Below, in pieces: positions 31,425 through 43,259 of a stretch of DNA of 64,000 nucleotides. Position 1 is the first letter of the stretch; each line of letters begins with the position of its first letter. This DNA comes from Atherix ibis. Lineage: Eukaryota > Arthropoda > Insecta > Diptera > Athericidae. The notes under the pieces were generated by a model. That model was given only the letters and a program-made list of their open reading frames with translations, searched no databases and was not told the origin of the DNA. The position numbers were made by a program, and so were the translations under genes. Where the stretch lies: positions 5,665,811 through 5,729,810 of the forward strand of contig OY282605.1 in NCBI GenBank assembly GCA_958298945.1, given 5' to 3'.

Positions 31425-33050
31425 GTGAAGTAAAAACTATCTTTCCTATACAAAAAAATATTATTTGAAGAATATCTATTAAAGAGGGAAAAATGACTTT
31501 AAAGAAACAGAAAACTTTAATGACAATTATAGTGAGTAAAAATCAAAGATTTTTTTTGTAATCTCTGAAAAAACAATTTGAATTTATTCGAAAAATTTCA
31601 ACTCAGATAAAATTTTAGTAATTTTAAAATTATCTTAAAAATTTGAAATATTTTTACAAAAAAAGCGAGAAAAAAAAATCTAAAAACAAACTGAAACCAC
31701 AGAAACGAAAAATGACACAAATTGAATATTTTCATAGTAATTTGTTCGTTACAAAAGACCCAAAATACTAACAATCGAATAGCAAATGTAAAACGGAAGA
31801 TCAGACAAGGTAAACTGTTTGTTTTCTTTAAAAAATACTTTAGGAAAAAAGGTAACTCTCAGTAATAACATACTTGTTGGCACCTGACAAAATTATCAAT
31901 TTACTAAGCGTTAACTAACTACGGCTATGCCGGAATATTTGCAACTTTTTCTCATGACATTTTAAGGTAATTGTCTGTCATTTTCGGTTCCACTTAACAT
32001 GATCTTAAAACTCGACGAATTTTTATTCAATTGTTTTGTTGAAAAAAGCACATTTTCTGAATTTTTCTGTTTTTTTTCTTCAGATGCCCTTAATTTAGGT
32101 GAATCGTTGTTTTTGTTTAAGATTTTTTAATTTTTTTTGGTGTTCCTAGAAAGTTTTGGCAAAACAATTTTTATGACCTGATTTTAGTTTTTAACTCTTT
32201 TGATTGTTAAAATTTTTGGCTGAAGGTTAACATAAAAATAATGTCCAGAAATTTTCTATAAACTAAAACAATGCATTGTAAAATGTCAATAGTGTACGAG
32301 TATAATATGTGATTCATCGTTACGGATAGACGAAAGATACAGTCACTGTCACCACCGTCACCATCACCAAATTCATAATTGATTTGAATCGCTCACAATT
32401 TATGATCAAAAGCGGCGAAAATAATCCTGGGTGTGAGCGAGTCTCCACTGAAAGAATGACATTTAAAGGGTAGCCAAAATAGTCCAATTTGATGGAATGT
32501 GGAATCCCAGAGCCAATTAAAAATAATTCCAATAAGACCCTTAGACATTCTAGCGATAAAATGTTTTCGGTATTCAGAAATATTCCCAGTCAAGTTTAGT
32601 CATACTGTTCACTACTGAGTAAAGTTAATTCGTGGAACTATTCGCTGAATCCTTCCTTTCTACTTTGATGAATTTCAGCAAATTATACTTAAGGTATGTA
32701 AGCATAACTTTCAATTCAAATCGATTCAATTTAATCTAGTTAAAATTTTCCAAGAATAAATAATTTCAACCTGTAATATTGATACACAATGTAACAAGCA
32801 CATTTTATAACGAGACACTTCAATAAAAGGAGAGGGGGACATGTAAGAGTAAACACTAATTGGCGTTTCTCTACCTTAAAATATATAACTCTTAGCCAAG
32901 TTCTCTTTAAACACCCATGACTGTTTATTGAGAAAGAGCATTATTGTGATAGGATAATCGAGAATGAAACTTTTTATAACGAGAAACACATAAGTTATGA
33001 ACAGAGGGACTAATTTTTTATGAATATAGAATCATCAACGATTTTTCGGA
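31425..33050. other. AT-rich stretch without a recognisable gene
   Basis: No feature supported. A minus-strand open frame at 32320-32593 was examined and not identified. Confidence 0.5.
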
Positions 33051-33188
33051 GGATTTTACATTGAAGCAATTAGTAGTAAGGATACCACCTTGTGGGAATC
33101 CAGCAAGAATAGGATATATTTCCAAGAATTCTGAGTTAATTGCAACTAGGAAATGATGTTGAGAGAAATATGAAATTATGATAAGATA

Positions 33189-34405
33189 CGAGGGTCGTTC
33201 AATAAGTCCTTAGCAAAAAAATAGAAAAAAACTGTTTTTAAAAAAAAAAAATTTTATTTTTCAACATAATCTCTTTTTAGCTCTATACACTTTTCCAACC
33301 GTTTTTCCAAAATTTTTATCCCGTCCAAAAAATAGGATTTCGGAAGTTCTGCAAAATACTCATCCGTTTGAGCAATGACGTCCTCGTTGGAAGTGAACTG
33401 TCGTCCGCCAAGCCATTTCTTCAGATTGGGGAAAAGAAAATTGTCACTCGGGGCCAAATCTCGTGAATAGGCGGGATGCTGCAACAATTCCATTCTCAAT
33501 TCCACAATTTTAACCATGGAAACAGCGGAGGTGTGCACACGCGCATTGTCCTGATGCAAGAGGATTTTTTTCTTCTTCAGATGGGGGCGTTTCCCTTTGA
33601 GTTCCTCGCTCAACCGTTGCAATAACGACGCGTAATACGCTCCTGTTATTGTTTTTCCTTTTTCCAAGTAGTCGATAAAAATGATGCCCTGGGAATCCCA
33701 AAAGACCGTGGCCATCACCTTGCCTGCCGATGGCACAGTTTTCCCTTTTTCGTAGCCCGTTCACCCTTGAAAATCCACTGTGATGACTGTCTCTTCGTTT
33801 CTGGAGTGTAGTAGTGTATCCAGGTTTCGTTCACAGTGACATATCGATGAAGGAATTCGGCAGGATTACGATAAAAGAGTGCCAACATAGGCTCAGAGTG
33901 CACTACACGATTGCGCTTATTCTCCTCTGAGAGCAAACGCGGCACCCATCTTGCCGAAATTTTTTTCACAGACAATTTTTCATGCAAAATTATAGCGACT
34001 GCACCTTGTGATCGTTCAAAATCAGATCGTGGATTTTATCCATGATTTCAGGAGTAGACACCTCAACTGGGCGTCCTGAACGATGTTCATCTTATGTGGA
34101 TGAACGGCCACGTTTAAATTCATTCACCCAATTGTAAACCGTCGCAAGCACAGGTGCAGATGTGTCATGAACTGCATCCAACTCGGCTTTGATTTCTTTC
34201 GAGCTTAAGCCTTTCAAATGGAGATGTTTGTTATGCACAAATAAATATCGTTAACTTTAATCGACGATAGAAATTGACCTACACTATAGATCGAGCTGAA
34301 ATTTTGACAGCTTTCCTGTCGTTAATGCTACTTTTAAAAAAATCCTTACCGATTACTACGAGCGCAATTTCTTGGATTTTCTAAGGACTTATTGAACGAC
34401 CCTCG
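33189..34405 (-). mobile_element. Irritans-like mariner inserted in the RT relic
   Basis: TA duplications lie at 33187-33188 and 34406-34407. Both ends match cgagggtcgttcaataagtc. The length is 1217 bp; it is shorter than the sister copies because of internal deletions. Confidence 0.93.
33254..34230 (-). pseudogene. Irritans-like mariner transposase with deletions
   Basis: The start codon is gone: a deletion at about 34230, bounded by short repeats, joins the leader to the first helix. A second deletion at about 34010-34013, of about 43 bp and flanked by gat, removes part of the second HTH. A one-base loss at about 33745 shifts the frame after GERATKK. The first (VTVNETW, Asp changed to Asn), second (LHQDNARVHTS) and third (LAPSDNFLFPNLKK) blocks follow, and the C-terminus CIELKRDYVEK is intact. 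The frame-shifting loss is shared with the copy at 41073-42350. Confidence 0.9.
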
Positions 34406-34859
34406 TAGTATGTTGAAGAAAGAAAGCGCTTGAGTTTCCAGAGGAGTCCAGGATGCCACACACGATGAAAAGCTTGAGATATATCTAAAAATAATACTCC
34501 TGGGCAATACTCTTTACTCCCAAAAGAGGATCCAATATGATCAACAATGCGATGGCATTGCTGGATTAAGAAGTGTTCAGATCGGAAGTCAAATTGATCA
34601 TCAGGAATAATTTTTGCATTAACTAGGACTGGGGAAGAGTCCTTTTTAATAGGAGTTTTTCAAAAATCCTACCAAGGATTAGTAGAAGGCTGATAGATCT
34701 TTAGGAAAAAGGAGAATTAGCGGCTTTCTTTGGTTTAGGAATCATTTTAATTTTTAATAAAGTTTTAAGGGAAATTTTCTTCAGGATTGGACCTGTAATA
34801 AGATCATAACCGGGAGCTTTTTTATTGGGAAGACTTATATAAAATTGTATAATTTATAC

Positions 34860-35400
34860 GGTACGTCCAGATCGGTTAAAGAATTATGTTGTCAATTTAA
34901 AAGTTTGTTTTTAAAGTAAATTTTCATCTATTGTCTGGTAGTATAAATAGTAGTCTATAACGTCTGTTAATTTTAGGTCCTTTTTTGTAGGTCGTTTTGT
35001 CTAGGTTAAGTCCCAGATAGCGTACTTCATCTTTTGGTGGAGGGATGTTGCCATTATAGATATATACGAATGATTGGATGTTTGCAGAGGGTGATGGTAA
35101 TATAAGTTTTACAATTAGCTGAGATATCAAAGGTATAAATATTGTATAGGAGAGGACCGAGAATACTGCCTTGAGGGACACCAACCGTGATAGGGTAAAT
35201 TTCAGAATATTCTGTATTAATAACTAATTGGAAGTGACTTTGAAAGAGATATGATTTTAAAATAATATAGTATATTGAAGGAAGAAAGCTCCGGAGTTTC
35301 CAGACCAGGCCAGGGTTAAAAACATGTTATAGATCTAGGAACACGCCTGGACAGTACTCTTTCCGCTAAGGTGGAGAAAAAAATTTCGTTCGATCGATAT
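34860..35400 (-). pseudogene. Second Jockey-like reverse transcriptase fragment
   Basis: The minus strand reads FNPGLVWKLRSFLPSIYYII, then LVINTEYSEIYPITVGVPQG and SILGPLLYNIYTFDISA (palm block), then NIPPPKDEVRYLGLNLDK (thumb). The YADD block between the last two is missing. The sequence is related to, but distinct from, the split relic next to it, and lies in the same orientation. It is probably an independent 5'-truncated insertion. Confidence 0.8.
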
Positions 35401-35404
35401 TGTT

Positions 35405-37635
35405 CAACAATGCACTCTTGTTAATTTAAACGATTTTCTTGATCGTGATTCATATGATTTCCCATTCTTGAAACAATGGTTGTTAATATGCCCTAATATA
35501 ATATAAAATATCAAAAAATTACTACAATTTGTAGACAAGAAAAATAACTACTCATCAAAGTTTAAATTAAAAAAAAAAAAAAATCTGATTGATTTTGGCT
35601 CGTATGAATTCCAGATGCATAATTCTAACATTTGTTATCTTCAATCTTATATAAAAAAAAATTAATAGATATCGGTCTAACCAATATCAATAATAATAAA
35701 AGTAATTTTAAATGAAAAATAAACCCCCCCTTCTCCTTTTCCTCTTTCCCTAAACTTAATTTTTTTTTTAAGATTTTCTATGAGTTGAAAAATAATAAAA
35801 TTTCAAAACATATTTTCCCATTCAAATTCGATGCATACTATCACTCTCATCGATAAAATGTCGAATCATCAAGTCATCACTAGGACTGTGTCTACTAATT
35901 CATCTTGAACTAATTTATTTACGATTCTAGATAAACGAAATGGTTTTCAAAAAAAGAAGGCATAATGCAAAAGATGACTGCCTATAAAAATTGGACTTGG
36001 GATAGAACACGATCATCTTTCGTCATCGTTATGGTCAGAGAGTGATCGTCATCTCGATCTTTGTGAGTCTGGGTCTATATTTAGATAACTAAATAGTGAT
36101 AAAAATTCAGTTAGAATGATTTAGAATCCAAAGTATTTTCGGTAGTGTTTTGAAGGCATTCTTTATTCCTTATATTTTTCAACCATCATTGTTATTCGCT
36201 GATGAGCTAGTTTCTACCAAGTTGATCGTTCAAATCTAGACCACGAAGAGTTTGTATATAAGATATCTTCCAAAACTCCCGAAAGATTATTCAAAATTAA
36301 TACTACAAAGGAACATACTCACTAACTACGGATATGCCCTGATCTTTGTGGTCATTTTAGTTTCGAGACCGTTGCGCGCCAGTTGCAGGTCGTATCGAAA
36401 ATAGAAGAAATCGTGACCACAATCGAATTATAATGGCGAGTTTTGCCCACATTCTTCTTCAAAACGGACAATTTATACGAATTAATTAAAAATCTTACTC
36501 ATATGCGGGTAATTAAGTCAAAAATTAATTGCCCGCTAGTTGATTGCGGAAACATAATATAATAATTTTAATTTGAAGATCTGACCACAAAAAATTTGGA
36601 CAAAAAGCCTGCCATTAACAAATGTATTTTGTTCTATTAAGAAGGAAAAAATATTATTTCATCGACGCCATACTCTTGGTGACCATATCATTATTACTTA
36701 GCTAAGGAGTATGAAATGCCGACGGATCGAAACGACCAATGATCAAAATGATGTATTGACCAATAAATACTGCCTGCTCGATTATATTGATGAGAATTGT
36801 CAGAAAAATCTACAAATCTTGAGATTAGTCCAACCCCATTCAGCCCAGTCCAAGCCGAACCAACCTGGCTGGTCTAGTCAATCATCATTTTTTGGGGCGT
36901 TCTAATAAATGTTTTTAGTTTTTCTACACTTTTTAATTTTATATTCTAAAAGAAGAGAAACCGCGGCCATATTTTTTTTTATCCCAAAACTGAATCATAA
37001 AACAAACAAAGACTTTTGATTATAATAAATTACGGTGGGAACTATACTAAATGATCCAAAAGTTTAGATATTTTCAGTCATTCTTTTAGATAATAATGCG
37101 TTTAATGTGATTATTTTTACTTAATCGCCTTAAGAGTATATTTTTCGTTTTGTTTTTTTTTTTGGGAGGAGTTTTCTTCTCTAAACAATAATTTTATGAT
37201 ACGAAATAATAACCATTTTCATGGTATTTTGTGAAAATCATTTAAAATTTTTATGGATTTATTGTAAGTTTTTTTTCCTTAAAAAGATTTTTTAACAATA
37301 GCTATTTTGGAAAATGTAGTCATTTTACAATCCGAGACTTTTCAAAATTTTTATTTTTAATAAAGAATAATGAATTTTTAAGATATTTTTAAGAAAAAGA
37401 TTTTTCCGAAAAACTAGAGCTGCCAAATACAAAATTTAAATTTATGCTCAAATTTGGGTTATCAAATTTCTGTTTCGGCTTTTAAAGTTAAACAAATAAC
37501 AATTAAAATTAAGATTTCGCTATACTTTCTATTTCATTGACCAGGTCCTGGACCTGGTCATTACGCATGGAATATAACATCAATTAAATTAATGCCCCGA
37601 GACTTCTTGGAGGACTTGTTTTTTTTTTTATTATA
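35405..37635. other. AT-rich stretch without a recognisable gene
   Basis: No feature supported. Short frames here show no family resemblance. Confidence 0.5.
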
Positions 37636-37639
37636 TTTT

Positions 37640-38115
37640 TAATGTGTTTTTTGCACATTTCGGACTTTTTTTCGGTCAAATTTTTGACGGGTATAGGTTT
37701 TTAAATGATATAAAGGCTTAAAAAGTTGAACAAGAAAAATATTTAACGGCGTCAAATCTAACGATCTTGGAAGCCAATTCATGTTACCAATCTCGACGTA
37801 TAATTGGATCTTTTCGTAGAATAAATCCAAAATTTATTATGTCGTATGAGTTGAGGCAGTTTTTTAAAAAAAAATAAGATCATCAAAATTCAGACCAAAA
37901 AAGTCGGTTATTATAAGGTTCAGAATTGATGATAAAAGTCTCTCTTTATTATTTTTCAAAAATATTTGGATTATTGGCACTTTCAAATCAAAATACATAT
38001 CAGAGAGTCGATTTTTCAAAATACAATGGCTTCTGGCACAGTCACTTGTGGGTTTTTAGAACATCAGATATAAAAACGTGTACTTATTTACTTATCCACC
38101 AAGGGAGAAATGACC
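37640..38115 (-). pseudogene. DD41D mariner relic
   Basis: The minus strand near 38060 reads KTHK followed by a tract like GSKNPxVTxxEAI. Further on are blocks that align with the middle of the family, then GNMNWLPRSLDLTPLNIFL, which is the third catalytic block with its Asp changed to Asn, and RQKFDRKKVRNVQKTH. No ends were found. Confidence 0.6.
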
Positions 38116-38119
38116 CCAA

Positions 38120-41070
38120 TCGCTGAAGAAATTTTTGTTCCAAAAGCCGATTACTTTATCTCCAAATTTTTTATAATTTTATCCCGTGGCAAAGCGATTT
38201 ATATAGTAAAATGGCAATTTGTAAGAAGATTTATAAAACCTAAAAAGTTTCGCACATAACAATAACGATAAAATTTATTTTTTAAATGAAATTGAACTAA
38301 AATCCTTTTTAGTATTACTATTAAAAAAAATTTCATTAAATATATAAAGTTCTTAATTCAAAACAAACAGAAAATCGTCTTTTAATGGATGAAAATTTCA
38401 AAGTTTCCATGATTTCTTCTAACAGCCACAATTGAATTTCTCAATGTTGGTAAACTATACTATACGTAAGGTCATCCTTTGAGGTTTATTTAAGAGAAAA
38501 CCTACAAAAAGCCACAGATGCTTATACTGACCATGGAAAATTCAACAGAGACCAGACCACTGAACGACAAATTGTAGAAAGTAGAACGAAGCCAAATGAA
38601 AATTCGATTCCTCTTGTGGTCATTTTCATTTAAATTTTTTCAACAAAAAAAACAACAAAAAAAACCTAAAGGATACGTACAAACTTTATTAGAAAAAAAT
38701 GGAAAATTCAAAAATAATTTTTTTGTAATTTTTAATGCACTTTAAGAATGTGGAAATATACTCCGTTCTGTCAAAATATATTTTTAGATTCCATTCCATT
38801 AAAAAATTTTATTACTAAAAATTCACAAACTAATTTTCTTATAGCTGCATTTATTTATTTTCACAATAATTTTAAACAGAAGCAATAATTACTAAAATAT
38901 AATTTTCAGCTATACGCAAGTAACATATCTGCCCAACCCTTGACCATAATTTTATTAAAATCGATAGAATCGACTACTGAATATGGGAAATTTTCACACC
39001 CAATTAAAAATTCGCTATTATTTGTAAATTTTCTTTTTTTTAAGTTTTATTTTTTAACCATACCTTATACCATCAGAAATAATGGTTTAACGATCATTCA
39101 ATTTAGCGCAACGGAATCAAAGTGTCAATCTCAAAATTACAACATTGCTACAAAACCGGCCTACCTGTCAACACACGGCAGCAACGTACGAGTAACTCGA
39201 CAGCAGCCGAAAGAGCCTGGCTCAGGCCAAAACGAGCTGAACTGATCAGGAGCTGAACAGTTGGTATGAATTGCGATAGTTTCCATAAGTGATTTCCAAA
39301 GTACGAGAGTAGCCATATTTAAAAGGTTGTTTCCCATCTTGTTGGAATGGCTAGATTGCTGGTGTTGTTGCATCAAGCCGAAAGACGATCAATTGCGATA
39401 TCAACTTGTATCTTGGATGTACTCATTTCAGATATCGCCGAGTTAAGCATGTTCAGTGCGCAGTTCAGGTAGGTTCAGGTAGGTCTACGATAAGAGCCAC
39501 ACGAGCTGCTCCGAGACGATGTGATGAAATGCATAAGAAAGAAAAACATTTTCGATGGCGTAAGGCTTCTGCACTAGGTTCAGCCTGTGCTCTCAGGTTT
39601 CTGGTCTCCAGTTTCTTGTCTCCAGTTTCTGGTCACCGCACCAGACTTCCCCAGTTTGCGTACTGGATTCACTAGATTCTCATCCACATACGGAGGCTAG
39701 TAATATGCAAATATGCTTTGTATTTATAATATCATAAAAGTTAATTCACTTAATTACTGGACGGTGTGTGTTTCAGCCATTTAGCTAGTAATAATTTAAC
39801 GTTAAATTGTATACGAAATTATATTTGTCGAGTGGAAAATTCTAAACTTCAGCTGCTTAAGTAAATAGTCTGCAAAAAGATCTATTGAAGACAGAGTATA
39901 CAACTCGATATCATTGCCTGGATCGGGCAAAACCATGAACAAGAATCAGAGAAACTTTACTGAGTGTAACGCATTTTTAATTAATTTTCAACAGCCCATA
40001 AAATATATCATACTAAATATAAATACGCATATTATGATCTGGTATGTATGATGTATCCATCGAAAGGGTTCTATTTAATAATTTTTCGTTTTGATTGGAT
40101 AATATCCAGCAAAAATCCTATTACCCACATAAAATCTTCAGGAACGTTTCTTGAATGTAGAATATCTATTTCTGGAAGTAAGAAATTAAACCATACATTT
40201 TTCAATAAACGCCATTGCAGTCAAGAAGTCAGATCCGTTCCAGGAATTTTTTCTTCTTCTTCAATAATCATTGAAATTATTTTGTACCAAAAACAAAATA
40301 ACACACTCCTCGTAATTACCATACCTAAATTTCAATTAAAAATTCACGAAAGGATAAAGGGTAATTGCTTGGAAAATATTTATCTAAGATTTAGAAAATT
40401 GAATATTTGAGTACTTTAATTAAAGAAAACTCATCTGACTTGAAGGATAACCTACCACCATTATTACTACCCTCTTATGGACATTACCAAACAAATGTTA
40501 ATTGCTTTTTGCAAAATATTTCCCAATTATAAATCCTTCACAAATACGAATATTTATATTTATTTTAAATATTGCGTAATTTATATTTACAATCATCTAT
40601 AAATAATTAAAAGAAACTTTAGAAGAATTTTTTTTTTTCATTTTCAAAAAGGTGAATGATTGAAAAATTTTAAAAATTACTTTTGAGTTTTTTTAATAGA
40701 ATCTAATAGGTTTTGCAGATCAAAAAGATTTATTGAAATTGAAAAGGATACACAAACAAATAATGTTATTAAGATATATAATTTTTGAAATTACAATTAA
40801 ATAGATATCTTTGATTTTCTAAAAGATTTCTCTGTATTTATGTGGGAATAAAAAATTAATAGCTTTCTATAATTGCTAATTACAAAATTGAGATCCTTAA
40901 AGCTTTCGGCTTTTTTTGAAAATGAATTTTGATTAAAAATAAAATCTATTAAAAATTCTAATTAATTTGAAAGTGGATTTGATTGTAAACATTCTTAAAA
41001 AAAATTATTGGGAATATTTTGTAAAGTAAACAAAGAAAATTTTACATCTTTTGATGGTTTTAATTGTAAG
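38120..41070. other. AT-rich stretch with a less AT-rich island
   Basis: No gene recognised. Positions 39160-39680 have a more balanced base composition and small tandem repeats (aggttcaggt twice near 39470; ctccagtttct three times near 39605-39632). None of the frames there resembles a known protein. It could be a mobile-element remnant or host sequence. Confidence 0.45.
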
Positions 41071-41072
41071 TA

Positions 41073-42350
41073 CGAGGGTCGTTCAATAAGTCCTTAGAAA
41101 ATCCGAGAAATTGCGCTCGTAGTGTCGGTAAAGATTTTGTTTGTAAGTAGCATTATCAACAGGAAAGCTGTCAATATTTCAGCTCGATCCATAGCGTAGG
41201 TCAATTTCTATCGTCGATTAAAGTGAACGACTTTTATTTGTGCATAACAATGGAAAAAAGCGAGTTTAGGGCTGTCATCAAACATCTCCATTTGAAAGGC
41301 TTAAGCCCGAAAGAAATCAAAGCCGAGTTGGATGCAGTTCATGGCACATCTGCACCTGTGTTTGCGACGGTTTATAATTGGGTGAATGAATTTAAACGTG
41401 GCCGTTCATCCACAAAAGATGAACATCGTTCAGGACGCCCAGTTGAAGTGTCTACTTCTGAAATCATCGACAAAATCCACGATCTGATTTTGAACGATCG
41501 GCGAATTAAAGTGCGCGAATTAGTTGAGGCCACGGGCATATCACAAGGTACAGTCGCTTCAATTTTGCATGAAAAATTGTCTGTGAAAAAAATTTCGGCA
41601 AGATGGGTGCCGCGTTTGCTCTCAGAGGAGAATAAGCGCAATCGTGTAGTGGACTCTGAGGCTATGTTGGCACTCTTTCATCGCAATCCTGCCGATATGT
41701 CACTGTGGACGAAACCTGGATACACTACTACACTCCAGAAACGAAGAGACAGTCATCACAGTGGATTTTCAAGGGTGAACGGGCTACGAAAAAGGGAAAA
41801 CTGTGCCATCGGCAGGCAAGGTGATGGCCACGGTCTTTTGGGATTCCCAGGGCATCATTTTTATCGACTACTTGGAAAAAGGAAAAACAATAACAGGAGC
41901 GTATTACGCGTCGTTATTGCAACGGTTGAGCGAGGAAATCAAAGAAAAACGCCCCCATCTGAAGAAGAAAAAAATCCTCTTGCATCAGGACAATGCGCGT
42001 GTGCACACCTGCGCTGTTTCCATGGCCAAAATTGTGGAATTGAGAATGGAATTCTTGCAGCATCCCGCTTATTCACCAGATTTGGCCCCGAGTGACTATT
42101 TTATTTTCCCCAATCTGAAGAAATGGTTTGGCGGATGACGGTTCACTTCCAACGAGGACGTCATTGCTCAAACGGATGAGTATTTTGCAGAACTTCCGAA
42201 ATCCTATTTTTTGGACGGGATAAAAATTTTGGAAAAACGGTTCGAAAAATGTATAGAGCTAAAAGGAGATTATGTTGAAAAACAAAACAAAAATTTTCTA
42301 AAAAACGGTTTTTTTCAATCTTTTTCTAAGGACTTATTGAACGACCCTCG
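41073..42350 (+). mobile_element. Complete irritans-like mariner
   Basis: The element is 1278 bp, with TA at 41071-41072 and 42351-42352. Both ends are inverted copies of cgagggtcgttcaataagtc that extend to about 28 bp. This is the cleanest pair of ends in the window, and such an element should be movable if a transposase is supplied. Confidence 0.95.
41250..42285 (+). pseudogene. Irritans-like mariner transposase, four disabling changes
   Basis: From the ATG at 41250 the DNA-binding half is intact through WVPRLLSEENKRNR. A 13-bp deletion at about 41693, flanked by cga, then shifts the frame before the first catalytic block. A one-base loss near 41790 is shared with 33189-34405. The second Asp (LHQDNARVHTC) and third Asp (LAPSDYFIFPNLKK) lie in the frame that starts at 41803. 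A C-to-T change makes TGA at about 42136, and the natural stop codon TAA has become CAA. Because the terminal repeats are perfect, loss of function of the gene did not affect the ends. Confidence 0.92.
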
Positions 42351-42629
42351 TAATATTGGTACTGAAATGTTTATTTTAAGCATCAAAAAAAAAAATTAAA
42401 CAGTATTTAGTGACAGGATGTTTTAAGTCGGGTATATTTGCGTAAAAATTGAAAACCTACACTCGATGACACACAACCGAGAAGAAAAAAAAATATAAAC
42501 CAATTTATTTATACAATAGAAAAATTTATTGAAATAATAACCACTTTTTTTTTATTATTATAAAATTTTAAAAATTTAAGCTCATTACCAATAACAACCA
42601 ATTTTTTAAATAATATAACAGCAACGAGG

Positions 42630-43000
42630 CTTCCTTTGAACATATCTTGTACGTTAGGCCGTCCTTAATGTGCGCTACAAATTTCAGCTTGATTGACGAA
42701 AAAAGTTGCTAAGACGATAGGGAAAATATTTCTGATCAAATGCATACGATTTTCAGTGGTACAAAACGATTTTAGAGGGTGAAGAAGAAGTGGAAGTCAA
42801 CCCAAACTAGGGGTGGCCGTCAACAAAAAAACTGATGAGATATGTTCAAAGGAAGATCTGACGACTTCCTTTGAACATATCTAATACGTTAGGCCCTCCT
42901 TAATGAGCGCTACAAATTTCAGCTTGATTGACAAAAAAGTTGCTTGGAGCATAGGGAAAATATTTCTGATCAAGTACAGACGAATTTCAGTGGAACAAAA
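42630..43000 (+). repeat. Tandem unit with inverted 17-bp borders
   Basis: A unit that starts cttcctttgaacatatc at 42630 ends at 42855 with the exact reverse complement (42839-42855). Nine bases later a second unit starts with the same border (42865-42881) and repeats most of the first (tacgttaggcc, gcgctacaaatttcagcttg, atagggaaaatatttctgat). The offset is 235 bp. The second unit lacks its right border. The shape suggests a small non-autonomous DNA transposon in two copies. No coding capacity. Confidence 0.75.
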
Positions 43001-43009
43001 CAATTTTTG

Positions 43010-43200
43010 AGGGTCAAGAAGTTAGGGAGAATGTGAAAACTTTCAAGGACTTTTTGAAAGGCTCAGAAAAAGAGTTATTAGCGTCAATTGGATGATCAAC
43101 CATGAGAACATCTCCAGTCATATTGATATCTCCATCAGTGAGCTTTTATCGGAAAAAGGAATTCCTGTGGTTACTCACTTCACAGCAAATTCATCCTACC
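43010..43200 (+). pseudogene. Fossil of the second DD34D mariner lineage
   Basis: The plus strand reads LKGSEKELLASI and HIDISISELLSEKGIPVV. It aligns base by base with the minus strand of 17395-17525 (aggctcagaaaaa; atttccatcaatgaattttt; tcggaaaa). It is followed by a run of 13 C at about 43201-43213. Only a fragment of the region before the third catalytic block remains. Confidence 0.6.
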
Positions 43201-43259
43201 CCCCCCCCCCCCCACAAAGCCGTTTCAACTGATTCAAAGATGTGTGACTTTTATTGATT

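Larger units (their letters stand above)
33056..34830 (-). pseudogene. Jockey-like reverse transcriptase relic split by a mariner
   Basis: On the minus strand the part at 34830-34408 reads KMIPKPKKAANSPFS, LLLKRTLP, IIPDDQFDFRSEHFLIQQCH and DISQAFHRVWHPGLLWKLKR, up to SSTYY. The part at 33186-33056 resumes with LIIISYFSQHHFLVAINSEF and LEIYPILAGFPQGGIL. These are consecutive fingers and palm blocks of a Jockey-type RT, so the mariner at 33189-34405 landed between them. No YADD block or downstream region follows. Several frame breaks are present. Confidence 0.8.

Noticed and set aside
32320..32593. Overlapping minus-strand open frames of 66-70 codons
   Set aside because: No motif of any family seen; composition is like the surrounding non-coding DNA.
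39160..39680. Less AT-rich island as a gene
   Set aside because: Small tandem repeats and no protein family resemblance in any frame; left as unassigned.
40048..40410. 120-codon plus-strand open frame
   Set aside because: AT-rich codon use and no recognisable motif; length is within chance for one window of this size.
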